64,000 nucleotides of DNA from Dehalococcoidia bacterium (GCA_022449765.1 JAKUPZ010000004.1:1-64000); one strand, 5' to 3'; shown: positions 1 to 9,232, counted from the first letter of the stretch. Numbers and translations are program-made. The notes: generated by a model not told the origin, from the letters alone.

Positions 1-831
1 CCGGCGCATAGCACCTTCGATACATTTACCCGGAGGTACATACAAAGTGAGATGTTCCGCGTCGTAAGGGGCGCCATAGTACCGGGGCAAACGCGAGTGG
101 AGTCGTTCCAAGGCTCGCTCCTCCGAGTCATCCACGTCGATGTAACAGAATTTCGCTGGCTCCAAAGAAGCCGGATCCCGACCAAGGTCCACAGCATGGC
201 TGGTGACGATCTCCCAATTGCGCTTGAATATCTCAGGAGTAGTCGTGCTTGAAGCTAGCCAGCCGCTCCCGATTCGTGCAGCGCGTTTCAACGCGGCCTC
301 CACTCTGCCTCCGATCAAGATCGGAATCGGCCTGTCCTCAGGTCGAGGGGTCATCGACTCCGCCAGCGCATTGGGGATATTAGCCTCTCCACTATTACTC
401 TGACCCCAGAAAGAACGGAGAGTCTCAACCGTTTCCACAAATCTACTGACACGGGTACGTGTTGGAATTCCACTAGCTTCATATTCCAGTGGTCGTCCTC
501 CTAATGAAGCACCAACGACTAGCCGGCCGTCCGATAGATGATTGAGCGTCGAGAGCGACTTGGCAAGTGGAATCGGGTTGCGCAGGTTGAAAAGCAAAAC
601 GCTAGTACCGAGTTGCACCCGAGAAGTGCAAGAGGCTACAAAAGATAGTGTTGTCACCGCCTCGAGTATGTCGATACCTGGATGAAGAAGCCGATCTTCC
701 ACCCAGACGGAATCGAACCCAGAAGCCTCAGCATCAGCAGCAAAGGCCTTCATTTCTTCTGACGACGGGACATCTTCCCAGCCTACGTTGGGGAGATATA
801 TACCAAATTTAAGAGTAGGTCTCGGATTCAT
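1..831 (-). CDS. Luciferase-like (LLM) flavin-dependent monooxygenase, 3' end cut by window edge
   Basis: I translated this reading frame by hand; it is open from an ATG at 829-831 to base 1, giving 277 codons with no stop. The protein opens with a strand of the type LKFGIYLPN, followed by AEASGFDSVWVED and later LSDGRLVVG and RPIPILIGG. These are the usual landmarks of the F420/FMN-dependent bacterial luciferase-like TIM barrel. The family oxygenates or oxidises organic substrates using reduced flavin or F420; the substrate here cannot be read. An in-frame TTG at 835-837 has a better-spaced AAGGAA and could be the real start. My hand count gives 171 G+C in bases 1-300 (57%), far above the neighbouring genes. 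The C-terminus lies outside the window. Confidence 0.85.
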   Translation of the reverse strand, partial: MNPRPTLKFGIYLPNVGWEDVPSSEEMKAFAADAEASGFDSVWVEDRLLHPGIDILEAVTTLSFVASCTSRVQLGTSVLLFNLRNPIPLAKSLSTLNHLSDGRLVVGASLGGRPLEYEASGIPTRTRVSRFVETVETLRSFWGQSNSGEANIPNALAESMTPRPEDRPIPILIGGRVEAALKRAARIGSGWLASSTTTPEIFKRNWEIVTSHAVDLGRDPASLEPAKFCYIDVDDSEERALERLHSRLPRYYGAPYDAEHLTLYVPPGKCIEGAMRR

Positions 832-902
832 AGACAAAGCAAATTCCTTTTCCTATTTTAATGCCACGCTCGAATTTACATACTGAACCATTCTGAAGCC
901 TG

Positions 903-1655
903 CTACGGAAGCTTTGGTTCAAGACCAGGAAGGTTTTTGTCAAAATATAATATTCTATTAGGCATTGTTTTTATTATTGTTTCCCTCAGAGATTGGGGAA
1001 TACGAGTAGGCTTATACCTCAGGGCGTAGTACATAGGAAAGCTTTCGGCCACGTCTTCACGATTTGGATAATCTCTCGCATAAGTGGAAATAAAACTCCC
1101 ATCTGCTTTCTGGGCTGCTTTCCATTTATCATTGTAGTGGTATGCGTCTAGTGATGTATGTGACGCTTCGTGAATAAACGCTTCTTCTAAATTACCAAGC
1201 GCCATGAATTTCAAACCCTGCTCATGGTGGATTAGCAGGTTATTGTTACCTCCACCAAAATTAGCATATCCATTGTGAAGCCAAATCGTATCAACATCTT
1301 GTAAAAGAAGCGTAGGCAATCGACCAATTGGAACAAGATACATAAGAGCTACCTCTCTAGCGGTTTTCTTGCTTACAAACTCAGGATTGACCTGAACTTC
1401 TATGGTTTTACCATTAGTAAAAGTTGCTTCAAACAAAAATGGAGTAAGAGTAATCCATCCGCTTCTACGATCAAACATTTTCCTTGGATTATCAGGTACT
1501 TCCGTTAAAGTTTCGAAATGAGTAGGGTCAGTTTCGTTTATAATTTCAGAAGTATTTGGAGTCCAAAGAGTACCTCTGAAAGGCGGGGCTGGATTGCCTG
1601 AGCACGAAATAGTAATCAGTAGCATTGTTGTTAGCACAGCGGTGAAACGAACCAA
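903..1655 (-). CDS. Putative lipoprotein zinc metallopeptidase (HExxH)
   Basis: A protein of 250 residues starting at a TTG preceded by AAGGTG at good spacing. The N-terminus is a lipoprotein signal: a hydrophobic stretch ending LLITISC, with the lipidated Cys at residue 18. Residues 162-166 read HEASH, an HExxH zinc site, and Glu200/Glu204 in REDVAESF could be the third ligand, an arrangement typical of gluzincin-type proteases. The tail pattern of Asp, Tyr and a late Glu-rich helix recalls the catalytic domain of lethal-factor-like (ATLF) peptidases, but I do not recognise an exact family. It probably sits on the outer face of the membrane. It stands apart from its neighbours functionally; the downstream MFS gene points toward it from the other side. 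Confidence 0.6.
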   Translation of the reverse strand: MVRFTAVLTTMLLITISCSGNPAPPFRGTLWTPNTSEIINETDPTHFETLTEVPDNPRKMFDRRSGWITLTPFLFEATFTNGKTIEVQVNPEFVSKKTAREVALMYLVPIGRLPTLLLQDVDTIWLHNGYANFGGGNNNLLIHHEQGLKFMALGNLEEAFIHEASHTSLDAYHYNDKWKAAQKADGSFISTYARDYPNREDVAESFPMYYALRYKPTRIPQSLRETIIKTMPNRILYFDKNLPGLEPKLP

Positions 1656-1754
1656 GGAAACACCTTATTTAAGCAAAGGAATGGGCTGCCGTAGACTCAA
1701 TCGCTAAGCTACTCGCGCAGCATACGCAATGCTATAGCAAAAAATCGCATTTCG

Positions 1755-2996
1755 TCAGGTTCGCTTATATGTTTCTTTACCTAAAACCATGACCATCGCG
1801 GTACCGATAAGTAAAAGGACTACAACAGCTAAGAATGCGCTAGTGAAACTAACTGTGTCCGCAATCAGTCCTATAAATAATGGCCCCGCTGTTTGGCCCG
1901 CGCTTTGGGAAAAAGCCCAAACTCCAAGAAACGCACCTCTTTTATCCTCAGGAGCAAGATCCATGGCATAAGTTTGCACAGTACCTGTTCCGATCGCTTC
2001 AGCAAGCCCAAATATCAGAACAGCTGCTAACGCGCCTGTAAAACTCGATAGGTCTGACATAAGCCAGACCGAAAGCGCAGTAATTATTAATCCTATAATT
2101 AATGTTTTTTTTCGACCGTATCGATCGGCTGCAATACCAGATGGAATGGCCGCAAAGAGAGCTAATATTCCTGAAATTGCAATCAAATTGCCAACTTGAA
2201 TTTCATCCAATCCAGCTACATCAGTTCCCTGTACTGGGAAGAAAGTACGGAAAACTCCAGTACCTCCAACCACCATACTGACTGCAAAGGTACCGATAGC
2301 CAATGCTAGAAATGCGCGATTTCTGAACATATTTAGATCAAGATTAGGAATCCATTTTCTCTTTCTCTTAGTGATGGTCTCTCCAGAACCTGCAGGCGTA
2401 TGACGCTTTGTATGAGACTCGCGTATCCACCAAACAGTAACGATGATTACGGCCACTTTATTGATGGCAATGAAAAGGAAAACTGATGGCAACGATATTA
2501 CAGTGGCTACTATCCCTGCGACTGCAGGGCCAGCAAGCAAGCCAATGCGAGAGGAAGTCTGCCTCAATGCGACGGCCCTTCCTCTGGAAGCAATCTCTGT
2601 TTCATCAGCTAGTAATGCATTTGAAGAAGTCAGCCAAACAGCAATCCCTGTTCCTCCTAAAATTTCGAGTAAGAAGAAAGGAAGGTAGGTTTCAGAAAAA
2701 AATTGACCTGTTAATGAAGTGATGTGGATAGCCGCGCCAAGAATAATAAACGGCTTTCGCCCAAATTTATCTGTTAAATACCCTGTAAGAGCACCCACAA
2801 AAGTTCGAGGGGCAGCGCTTACGGATGACGCTAAGGCGACAAGAAGGAATGAGTCGCTTACGGAATATGCAAATAATGGCCTTACCAGCCATAACCCGCC
2901 AGTTCCAAATCCCCAAAAGAAGAACATTAAAAAAACAGGTAATGTTCTGGGATTTAGAAGGTCCAATATGCCTTCTTTTTTCGTTTCCACGCGCAT
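1755..2996 (-). CDS. Major facilitator superfamily transporter
   Basis: A 413-residue polytopic membrane protein with about twelve hydrophobic segments. The MFS signature between helices 2 and 3 is seen as GYLTDKFGRKP, with its echo in the second half as GIAADRYGRKKT. A basic loop (KRKRK) lies between the two six-helix halves. The ATG at 2996 has AGGA seven bases upstream. The family moves small solutes by proton coupling or facilitated diffusion; the half-motif pattern resembles drug/sugar efflux members, but the substrate cannot be read. It is divergent from biotin ligase across a 36-base gap. Confidence 0.9.
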   Translation of the reverse strand: MRVETKKEGILDLLNPRTLPVFLMFFFWGFGTGGLWLVRPLFAYSVSDSFLLVALASSVSAAPRTFVGALTGYLTDKFGRKPFIILGAAIHITSLTGQFFSETYLPFFLLEILGGTGIAVWLTSSNALLADETEIASRGRAVALRQTSSRIGLLAGPAVAGIVATVISLPSVFLFIAINKVAVIIVTVWWIRESHTKRHTPAGSGETITKRKRKWIPNLDLNMFRNRAFLALAIGTFAVSMVVGGTGVFRTFFPVQGTDVAGLDEIQVGNLIAISGILALFAAIPSGIAADRYGRKKTLIIGLIITALSVWLMSDLSSFTGALAAVLIFGLAEAIGTGTVQTYAMDLAPEDKRGAFLGVWAFSQSAGQTAGPLFIGLIADTVSFTSAFLAVVVLLLIGTAMVMVLGKETYKRT

Positions 2997-3020
2997 TTAG
3001 GCATCCTACACCTTCTAGAG

Positions 3021-3026
3021 TAAAAT
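3021..3026 (+). promoter_or_regulatory. Putative -10 box of birA, leaderless spacing
   Basis: TAAAAT lies exactly six bases before the birA ATG at 3033. No ribosome-binding site and no clear -35 box are visible between the two divergent genes. This spacing is that of leaderless transcripts, where transcription begins at or next to the start codon. Read from sequence only. Confidence 0.4.
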
Positions 3027-3032
3027 CGCAGA

Positions 3033-3782
3033 ATGAGTAAAGATTTACAGTTAATTGGAAATGAAATATTGAGCTTTGACAGCGTCATGTCAACCATGGA
3101 TATTGCCTGGGAACATTACGAACTAGGCAAAGAGCATGGCCTAGTTATATTGGCAAAGCGCCAAACCCAAGGTAGGGGCCGATTCTCGCGACGGTGGGTA
3201 ACTGGTTACGACGAAACATTATCAATGTCTGTTCTTCTTAACCCCCCCTTAGATCTACTGCCTTTCATACCGATTGCTGCCAATTTGGCTATATCTGACA
3301 CTCTAAACGATCTTGCAAACGTTGAATGTCTGTACAAATGGCCTAACGATGTCTTGGTTTCAACAAGAAAAATTTCTGGAGTATTACTCGAAAGTCGCGT
3401 ATCTACAGACGGGGTATGCGCGGCTGTTATTGGCATTGGAGCAAACATTAACTTGGATGTCAGTGCATATTCCGAACTGTCAGACTCAGCAACAAGTTTG
3501 TATGCCTTAACCAATCAAATTGTTGATATGCGAATGGTAGAGAAACGAGTTATCCAAAATTTGCAAAACAGGTATGCAGAGGCTAGTTCCAATCCAGCAT
3601 ACACCCTAGCAAAATGGTCTGCGAGCTTAGCTACTCTCGGTAAAGAAATAGTAGTGCATCAAAGGTCGGGTGCAATTTCAGGAATAGCAGAAGGAATTGA
3701 CAACCGAGGAAGGTTGATCCTCCGTCTGCCTTCAGGTAAGGCTGCTATCCTTGAAGAAGGAGATGTAACTCTGTCAGCGTAA
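3033..3782 (+). CDS. birA: Biotin--[acetyl-CoA-carboxylase] ligase (monofunctional BirA)
   Basis: At 249 residues this is the class I (short) form without the N-terminal DNA-binding winged helix, so it should act as an enzyme and not as the biotin repressor. It activates biotin to biotinyl-AMP and attaches it to the lysine of biotin carboxyl carrier domains. Visible motifs are QGRGR at residues 46-50 (adenylate-binding loop), KWPNDV at 102-107 and KISGVL at 113-118, followed by a small C-terminal SH3-like domain. The ATG has no ribosome-binding site but a TAAAAT box six bases upstream. It is followed by the histidine operon after 45 bases, probably with its own promoter there. Confidence 0.93.
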   Translation: MSKDLQLIGNEILSFDSVMSTMDIAWEHYELGKEHGLVILAKRQTQGRGRFSRRWVTGYDETLSMSVLLNPPLDLLPFIPIAANLAISDTLNDLANVECLYKWPNDVLVSTRKISGVLLESRVSTDGVCAAVIGIGANINLDVSAYSELSDSATSLYALTNQIVDMRMVEKRVIQNLQNRYAEASSNPAYTLAKWSASLATLGKEIVVHQRSGAISGIAEGIDNRGRLILRLPSGKAAILEEGDVTLSA

Positions 3783-3827
3783 CTCTATCAGGTACAATAG
3801 ACTAAAGAGCGATATCAAGAGAATTAA

Positions 3828-5225
3828 ATGAACCTCCCTCCTAATAGTTCCCAACAGCAACAACGATTAGTTTCAGACATAAATATTCGTCTCAGGAAAT
3901 TTTTTGAACGAAGAGGGTATGAACTTTTCTCTACATCAATGCTTGAGCGAACAGACTTGTATTTAAAAAAGTCAGGAGGAGAGCTTGCTTCACGCATGTA
4001 TTCATTTACTGATCCTAGTGGTGCTGAAGTAAGCATGAGGCCTGAATTTACATCCTCTGTGGTTAAAAATTATGTCAGCGGCCTCCTCAAAGGCCCATTA
4101 CCTCAAAGATGGACCTACTCTGGCTCTGTGTTTCGCTATGAACCGGGATTTTCCGGGGAATTTCAGCAAATTGGAGCAGAACTGCTTGGGGCAGGTAGCT
4201 CTGATGCAGATGCTGAAATTGTTGCCATGGCATCGCAAAGCCTCTCTACCATCGGTATTCGTGGGCATAAGATACGCATTGGTCACATGGGAGTGGTCTC
4301 TGAAATGCTTGAATGTTTAGGGCTTTCAAAACGAGCAGGCGTCTTCCTTTTACGTAACATTCCACAACTTCGAACTGGTGAGGCAGGATTAGCTCAAATA
4401 CGTGAAAGTGCTAGTCGTTTTGGACTATTAAGTTCTGGTAATAATTCAGATCTTGCACGAATCACGCGCGAAATGCCGCAACAAGATGTCATACAAATGA
4501 TAAAAGGTTTTATTGGAGATGGAATGCACGGCGCTTTGGGACAGCGAACTTCTGAAGAAATAATTTCCAGGTACTTGGAGAAATTGCGAGAAGAAGGTCA
4601 GGCTGAATTTTTTGATATAGCGATTGAGTTATGCAAGGAATTAATAGCACTTGCAGGGCCTCCACTTGTTGCTAGGAAGAAACTGACAAAGCTCGCAAAA
4701 GCATATTCAATTCCCGAAAATGTTTTCGATCCAATCGATTCATTCTTTGACTCACTGGGGCATTATGACATGAAAAATGTCCCTCTTATTTTAGACCTAG
4801 CCTCTGCGCGAGGGATTGCATATTACACTGGAATCATTTTCGATATTGAAAACCCGCGGATTAAGATCGGCCGTTCAATAGGTGGGGGAGGTCGATATGA
4901 TGGGTTGATTGAAGCATTGGGAGGGAAAAAATCATTACCAGCAATGGGTTTTGCATTAAATTTGGAGCAAGTAGCCAATTTGCTCCCCAAGGACTATGAC
5001 CTAGATTTAGAAGAAACTCCCGCAAAAATACTCGTCACCGCGCAAGAAACTGCAATGAGCGAAGCTGTCGCTACAGCAGAGAGATTGCGGGCACAAGGGT
5101 TTTTTGCTGAAATCGACCTTGAGTGCAAAGATGATGCTAGCGCTGCAAAATATGCAAAGCAGCGTGATATTCAAACTATTATGAGGGTAGGGCAGGATGG
5201 CCAAGTCAATGAGCAATTTATCTAG
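3828..5225 (+). CDS. hisZ: ATP phosphoribosyltransferase regulatory subunit HisZ, with anticodon-binding-type C-terminal domain
   Basis: A 465-residue class II aminoacyl-tRNA-synthetase paralogue. Motif 2 reads FRYEPGFSGEF and motif 3 GGGGRYDGL, while the histidine-binding box is RGIAYYTG in place of the synthetase's RGLDYYTG. The synthetase-specific RPQ-GR-R-F-Q stretch is absent. Together with a hisG of the short form directly downstream, this argues for HisZ, which activates HisG allosterically, and against a true histidyl-tRNA synthetase. The last ~90 residues look like an HGTP anticodon-binding fold, which most HisZ proteins lack. TACAAT at 3793-3798 is a possible -10 box. The 3' end overlaps hisG by 29 bases. 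Confidence 0.8.
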   Translation: MNLPPNSSQQQQRLVSDINIRLRKFFERRGYELFSTSMLERTDLYLKKSGGELASRMYSFTDPSGAEVSMRPEFTSSVVKNYVSGLLKGPLPQRWTYSGSVFRYEPGFSGEFQQIGAELLGAGSSDADAEIVAMASQSLSTIGIRGHKIRIGHMGVVSEMLECLGLSKRAGVFLLRNIPQLRTGEAGLAQIRESASRFGLLSSGNNSDLARITREMPQQDVIQMIKGFIGDGMHGALGQRTSEEIISRYLEKLREEGQAEFFDIAIELCKELIALAGPPLVARKKLTKLAKAYSIPENVFDPIDSFFDSLGHYDMKNVPLILDLASARGIAYYTGIIFDIENPRIKIGRSIGGGGRYDGLIEALGGKKSLPAMGFALNLEQVANLLPKDYDLDLEETPAKILVTAQETAMSEAVATAERLRAQGFFAEIDLECKDDASAAKYAKQRDIQTIMRVGQDGQVNEQFI

Positions 5226-5937
5226 CTCTGCATCTGAAATTTTACGTTTGGTAATACCGAGTGATGGAGCAATGTACCAAGAAACTTTAGATTTCTTAGC
5301 CGAATGCGACATGCACGTTCGCAGGCCAAGTGCTCGTGGCTACACTGGCAAGTTAACGTCGATATCTTCAGTGGAAATTGTCTTTCAACGGACCGCAGAT
5401 ATTTCGAGCAGGGTAGAAGCAGGTGACGCAGATATAGGAATTGTTGGGTATGACCGCTTTGCTGAAAGCCGTATTGATGATAGTGACGCAGCAGTGGTAA
5501 TTCCCAATTTAGGCTTTGGCAAATGCGCATTAGTTGTAGCGGTCCCTGAGAGTTGGGTCGATGTTGAATCCATGTCTGACTTAGCAGACTTAGCTGTGAT
5601 ATTCCAAGAAACCAATAGAGAATTGCGTGTGGCTACAAAGTATCCTTCATTGACACGTAAATTCCTCTACCGACATGACGTTAATTATTTTTTGCTATCA
5701 GTTTTATCAGGAACAGTAGAACCTGCTCCAAGTATGGGCTACGCAGATTTCATAGTTGATTTGACTGCTAGTGGTCAGACTTTGCGCGAAAATCATTTAA
5801 AGCAAGTCGCTGATGGAACTGTAGTTCAATCAGAGGGAGCTTTAATTGCAAATCGGCGATTATTAAGTCAATCAGATAAAAAAACAGAGCTTTTCCAAGA
5901 AATAATTAAACGTATTGAAGCACAGAGACTGGTATAG
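5197..5937 (+). CDS. hisG: ATP phosphoribosyltransferase, short form
   Basis: A 246-residue HisG catalysing the first step of histidine synthesis, ATP + PRPP to phosphoribosyl-ATP. Its length fits the short (HisG-S) form that lacks the C-terminal regulatory ACT-like domain and needs HisZ. The core shows LRLVIPSDGAMYQETL at the N-terminus, GDADIGIVGYD, and later GYADFIVDLTASGQTL. The start is ambiguous: ATG at 5197 or ATG at 5209, the latter preceded by AGGATGG; both overlap the end of hisZ, indicating translational coupling. The stop is followed after three bases by hisD. Confidence 0.93.
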   Translation: MAKSMSNLSSSASEILRLVIPSDGAMYQETLDFLAECDMHVRRPSARGYTGKLTSISSVEIVFQRTADISSRVEAGDADIGIVGYDRFAESRIDDSDAAVVIPNLGFGKCALVVAVPESWVDVESMSDLADLAVIFQETNRELRVATKYPSLTRKFLYRHDVNYFLLSVLSGTVEPAPSMGYADFIVDLTASGQTLRENHLKQVADGTVVQSEGALIANRRLLSQSDKKTELFQEIIKRIEAQRLV

Positions 5938-5940
5938 CTA

Positions 5941-7281
5941 ATGAGAATCGTTGAAAATTTCGCTACTAGCCTTCGAGAATTGGAGCGTTACCCAAGTCAG
6001 GAAGATCCTAATCTTCCGTCTCACGTACTTGATAGACTTGCGACAATATTTGGAGAAGCTATCTCTGCAACTGAAGCGGTATGGCGAATTATTGCAGATA
6101 TCCGACTCCATGGGGACCAAGCAATTCTTGACTACACTAAGCGTATTGATGGAACTGAGCTAGTTAATCTAGACATACCGAGTGACACATGGGCTAGCGC
6201 TTCAGTTAATTTGAATGAAACTTTACGCGAGGCCTTATCGCTTTCATCGTCACGGATTTTTGATTTCCACCAAGCATGCCTGCCAAAAGATTGGTTTGAT
6301 GGAAATTTGGGAGTAGGGCTCAAGCACGTTCCCATCGAAAGAGTTGGGATTTATATTCCTGGCGGCACTGCAACGTACCCATCTACAGTCCTGATGAGTG
6401 CAATACCGGCACGCGTAGCAGGGGTTAAAGAAATCATTCTATGTACCCCAAATCCGACCGATTCGGTTTTAACTGCTGCACTTAATGCAAAAGTAGATCA
6501 GGTATTTCAAATTGGAGGAGCGCAAGCTATCGCTGCAATGGCATTTGGCAGTGAAAGTATCCCACGGGTGGACAAGATTGTCGGGCCAGGGAATATTTTT
6601 GTCTCGATTGCAAAGCGGCTTGTATATGGGAGTGTAGACATTGATGGTCTCTATGGTCCTACAGAAACATTGATAATTGCCGATGATTCAGTGAATCCAC
6701 AAATAATTGCTTCCGATTTACTAGCACAGGCAGAGCATGACGATCTTGCTACTCCAATACTTATAACTTTTTCACGCGCTATAGCTAACCTCGTTAATGA
6801 TCACATTGAAGAACAGTCAGCAAATATGCCTAGGGAATCGATTATCAAAAATTCTTTGGCCAACCAAGGCGCTATTCATCTTGTTTCTGATGTATCTGAG
6901 GCTATTAAGCTATCCAATGTATTCGCGCCAGAGCACCTCAGTTTACTTATACGAGATGCAGAGAAATACATTCCGCAAATCGAAAATGCAGGTGGAATCT
7001 TCGTAGGGGAAAACAGCCCTGAAGTTTTAGGGGATTATGTGATTGGACCCAGTCATGTGATGCCAACTGGTGGTACTGCAAGATTTGCCTCTAACTTGGG
7101 AATTAATTCCTTTCTCAAGCAGATTCCTATAATGAATTTGTCATCTTCAACAATGCTGCAACTTGCACCCGCAGCTGTCGAAATAGCTGGCATAGAAGGT
7201 CTAAGTGCACATTCTGCCTCTGCTGCAATACGGATTGAAGGGATTGAAAGTACTTCCGACGAAAAGGGGCAATCGAGCTGA
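5941..7281 (+). CDS. hisD: Histidinol dehydrogenase
   Basis: A 446-residue enzyme that oxidises L-histidinol to L-histidine in two NAD-dependent steps and binds one zinc. Landmarks are [14 protein letters not shown], the signature segment beginning [15 protein letters not shown] with the Gln/His zinc ligands, and FAPEHLSL with the catalytic Glu-His pair. The C-terminus is slightly longer than usual and Ser-rich. Start ATG follows the hisG stop by three bases, and the TGA shares one base with the hisC ATG, so the genes are one transcription and translation unit. Confidence 0.96.
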   Translation: MRIVENFATSLRELERYPSQEDPNLPSHVLDRLATIFGEAISATEAVWRIIADIRLHGDQAILDYTKRIDGTELVNLDIPSDTWASASVNLNETLREALSLSSSRIFDFHQACLPKDWFDGNLGVGLKHVPIERVGIYIPGGTATYPSTVLMSAIPARVAGVKEIILCTPNPTDSVLTAALNAKVDQVFQIGGAQAIAAMAFGSESIPRVDKIVGPGNIFVSIAKRLVYGSVDIDGLYGPTETLIIADDSVNPQIIASDLLAQAEHDDLATPILITFSRAIANLVNDHIEEQSANMPRESIIKNSLANQGAIHLVSDVSEAIKLSNVFAPEHLSLLIRDAEKYIPQIENAGGIFVGENSPEVLGDYVIGPSHVMPTGGTARFASNLGINSFLKQIPIMNLSSSTMLQLAPAAVEIAGIEGLSAHSASAAIRIEGIESTSDEKGQSS

Positions 7282-8369
7282 TGTCAAATATCAATCCTTT
7301 AAATTATATTCACGATAGATGGCGTAGGCTTTCACCTTATGAAGCCGTAGATCCTCCGGAGAAATTGGCTGAAGCTGCAGGCATTCAAGAGAATGAAGTC
7401 ATAAAGCTCAATGCTAATGAAAACCCTTATGGTCCTTCACCTCTGGTGCTAGAGGCTCTACGAGATCTTCCTAATGTCCACATTTACCCCGACCCAGCGC
7501 AAGTAGCCATGCGTAAAGCCATAGGGGATTACATTAAGGTTGATCCACATAATGTCGTAGTTGGCAATGGTAGTGATGAAATAATTGATCTGGTGTTCCG
7601 TGCAGTTCTATCGGACGGCGATGCAATTATTAATGCAGTGCCCACTTTTGGGATGTACCCAGTAACGGCCCAGATTTGTGGGGCTAATACTATTTCTATA
7701 CCCAGGGGTTCTTCATTTGAAATACCTGTTCATGAAGTAATGGCATGTGCAAGCAAAGCCAAAATAATAGTAGTTGTATCCCCCAATAACCCAACAGGCA
7801 ATTTAACTCCCCTTGCAGATATCGAGGTTTTACTTGACTCCGGCTCATTACTTGTATTGGATGAGGCATATGCAGAATTTAGTAATCAAACTGCTATGGG
7901 ATTAATTAATAAGTATCCAAATTTAATTATCCTCCGAACATTGAGTAAATGGGGTGGGCTTGCTGGATTAAGGGTAGGGTATGGGGTAATGAATACTGCC
8001 CTGGCTGATGTTTTAATGAGAGGAAAGCCCCCTTATAACGTTTCACGTACTGCAGAAATTGCGCTATTGGCTTCATTAAAAGACCATGCGGTTTTGGATT
8101 CTAGGGCGCAAGTCATAATTGCGGAAAGAGATCGGTTGTACGAAACCTTGGAGAACTTACCCGGAGTAGACCCTCTCCCCTCACAAGCCAATTTCATCCT
8201 ATGTCATATTGCTGAAGGTCGCGCAAAAATGGTATACGAAGGGCTCGCTCAAAAAGGCATAGCAGTGAGATACTATTCGGAAGGGCGCTTAGAAAATTAC
8301 CTGCGCATTAGTGTAGGTACAACAGAGCAAACCAACAAGCTAATCGTAGCGCTGAAGACTTTAGTGTAG
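7281..8369 (+). CDS. hisC: Histidinol-phosphate aminotransferase
   Basis: A 362-residue fold-type I PLP aminotransferase that converts imidazole-acetol phosphate and glutamate to histidinol phosphate. Visible features are KLNANENPYGPSP near the N-terminus, VGNGSDEIIDL, SPNNPTGN, LDEAYAEF, and the PLP-lysine segment RTLSKWGGLAGLRVGY. A near-C-terminal LRISVGT carries the carboxylate-binding arginine. It overlaps hisD by one base and is followed by hisB after seven bases. Aromatic aminotransferases are close relatives, but the operon context supports histidine synthesis. Confidence 0.95.
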   Translation: MSNINPLNYIHDRWRRLSPYEAVDPPEKLAEAAGIQENEVIKLNANENPYGPSPLVLEALRDLPNVHIYPDPAQVAMRKAIGDYIKVDPHNVVVGNGSDEIIDLVFRAVLSDGDAIINAVPTFGMYPVTAQICGANTISIPRGSSFEIPVHEVMACASKAKIIVVVSPNNPTGNLTPLADIEVLLDSGSLLVLDEAYAEFSNQTAMGLINKYPNLIILRTLSKWGGLAGLRVGYGVMNTALADVLMRGKPPYNVSRTAEIALLASLKDHAVLDSRAQVIIAERDRLYETLENLPGVDPLPSQANFILCHIAEGRAKMVYEGLAQKGIAVRYYSEGRLENYLRISVGTTEQTNKLIVALKTLV

Positions 8370-8376
8370 GTGTTAT

Positions 8377-8976
8377 ATGGAAGCCCGAAAAGGTAATTAC
8401 AGTAGGACCACAGGCGAAACAGAGATTTCCGTTTCAATCAATTTAGATGGAACAGGAGAATCAAACATATCTTCTGGCAACGGCGTACTCGATCACATGA
8501 TTAACCAGCTTACACGCCATGGGTTAATTGACATTGAACTCCAAGCAAAAGGCGACAGTGCTTTAACAGGCTGGCATCATACGGTTGAGGATTGTGGCAT
8601 TGCATTAGGCAGGGCATTCTCCGACGCGCTATGCAACGGCGCAGGTATTAGACGAATGGGGCACGCATTGGTTCCTCTGGACGAAGCTCTCGCCCGGGTT
8701 GCCCTTGATTTAAGTGGACGCGGCTATGCTGCAGTTGACTTGGGTATAACAGGTACAAATATTGCTGATTTACCAGGCGATTTATTAAGGCATTTTCTTG
8801 AATCGTTTGCAGTAGAAGCACGCATGACATTACACATCAATGTATTAGAGGGAATCAACGCGCATCACCGAGCAGAAGCTGCATTCAAAGGATTGGCAAA
8901 AGCCTTACGTGATGCAACTGGGCGTGATGAAAGATCTGCAAATACGATACCAAGTACAAAAGGGTCGATCTCTTAA
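8377..8976 (+). CDS. hisB: Imidazoleglycerol-phosphate dehydratase
   Basis: A 199-residue monofunctional IGP dehydratase, without the histidinol-phosphatase domain of the enterobacterial HisB. It dehydrates imidazole glycerol phosphate to imidazole acetol phosphate. The two metal-binding repeats are plain: LDHM/HGLID with WHHTVEDCGIALG in the first half and GINAHHRAEAAFKGLAKAL in the second. It ends the visible operon, so histidinol phosphatase, hisH, A, F and I must lie elsewhere. The last four bases overlap the end of the convergent purS. Confidence 0.96.
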   Translation: MEARKGNYSRTTGETEISVSINLDGTGESNISSGNGVLDHMINQLTRHGLIDIELQAKGDSALTGWHHTVEDCGIALGRAFSDALCNGAGIRRMGHALVPLDEALARVALDLSGRGYAAVDLGITGTNIADLPGDLLRHFLESFAVEARMTLHINVLEGINAHHRAEAAFKGLAKALRDATGRDERSANTIPSTKGSIS

Positions 8977-9230
8977 GTCGTTATCTCATCCAGAACAAAA
9001 TCAAATGATTCTATGACCGTATTCGCAAGTAATTTTTCGCACATGTCAGTTACTTGAGACTCAGCAGATTGTTCATTAGAAGCTTGCAAATCGATAGCAA
9101 TAAATTTCCCAACTCGCACGTTTTCAACAGATTTAAAGCCCAATGAATTTAATCCAGTCAATACAGCATTACCCTGAGGATCGTTCACGCTTTGCTTAAG
9201 CATAATCTTGATCGTTGCCCTGAATAACAT
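8973..9230 (-). CDS. purS: Phosphoribosylformylglycinamidine synthase subunit PurS
   Basis: An 85-residue protein with the PurS pattern: FRATIKIMLKQSVNDPQGNAV at the start, then GFKSVENVRVGK and a short ferredoxin-like end. PurS bridges PurL and PurQ in the multi-subunit FGAM synthase of Gram-positive-type bacteria. purL and purQ are not in the window. It is the last gene of the purine operon, two bases after the DUF3105 stop, and its 3' end meets hisB tail to tail with a four-base overlap. Confidence 0.88.
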   Translation of the reverse strand: MLFRATIKIMLKQSVNDPQGNAVLTGLNSLGFKSVENVRVGKFIAIDLQASNEQSAESQVTDMCEKLLANTVIESFDFVLDEITT

Positions 9231-9232
9231 TG

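Noticed and set aside
52-403. Two short plus-strand open frames at the left end
   Set aside because: They lie opposite a long minus-strand frame that reads as a clear luciferase-like monooxygenase through base 1.
3828-5225. Histidyl-tRNA synthetase
   Set aside because: The histidine box and motif 2 are altered and hisG of the short form follows at once, which fits HisZ better.
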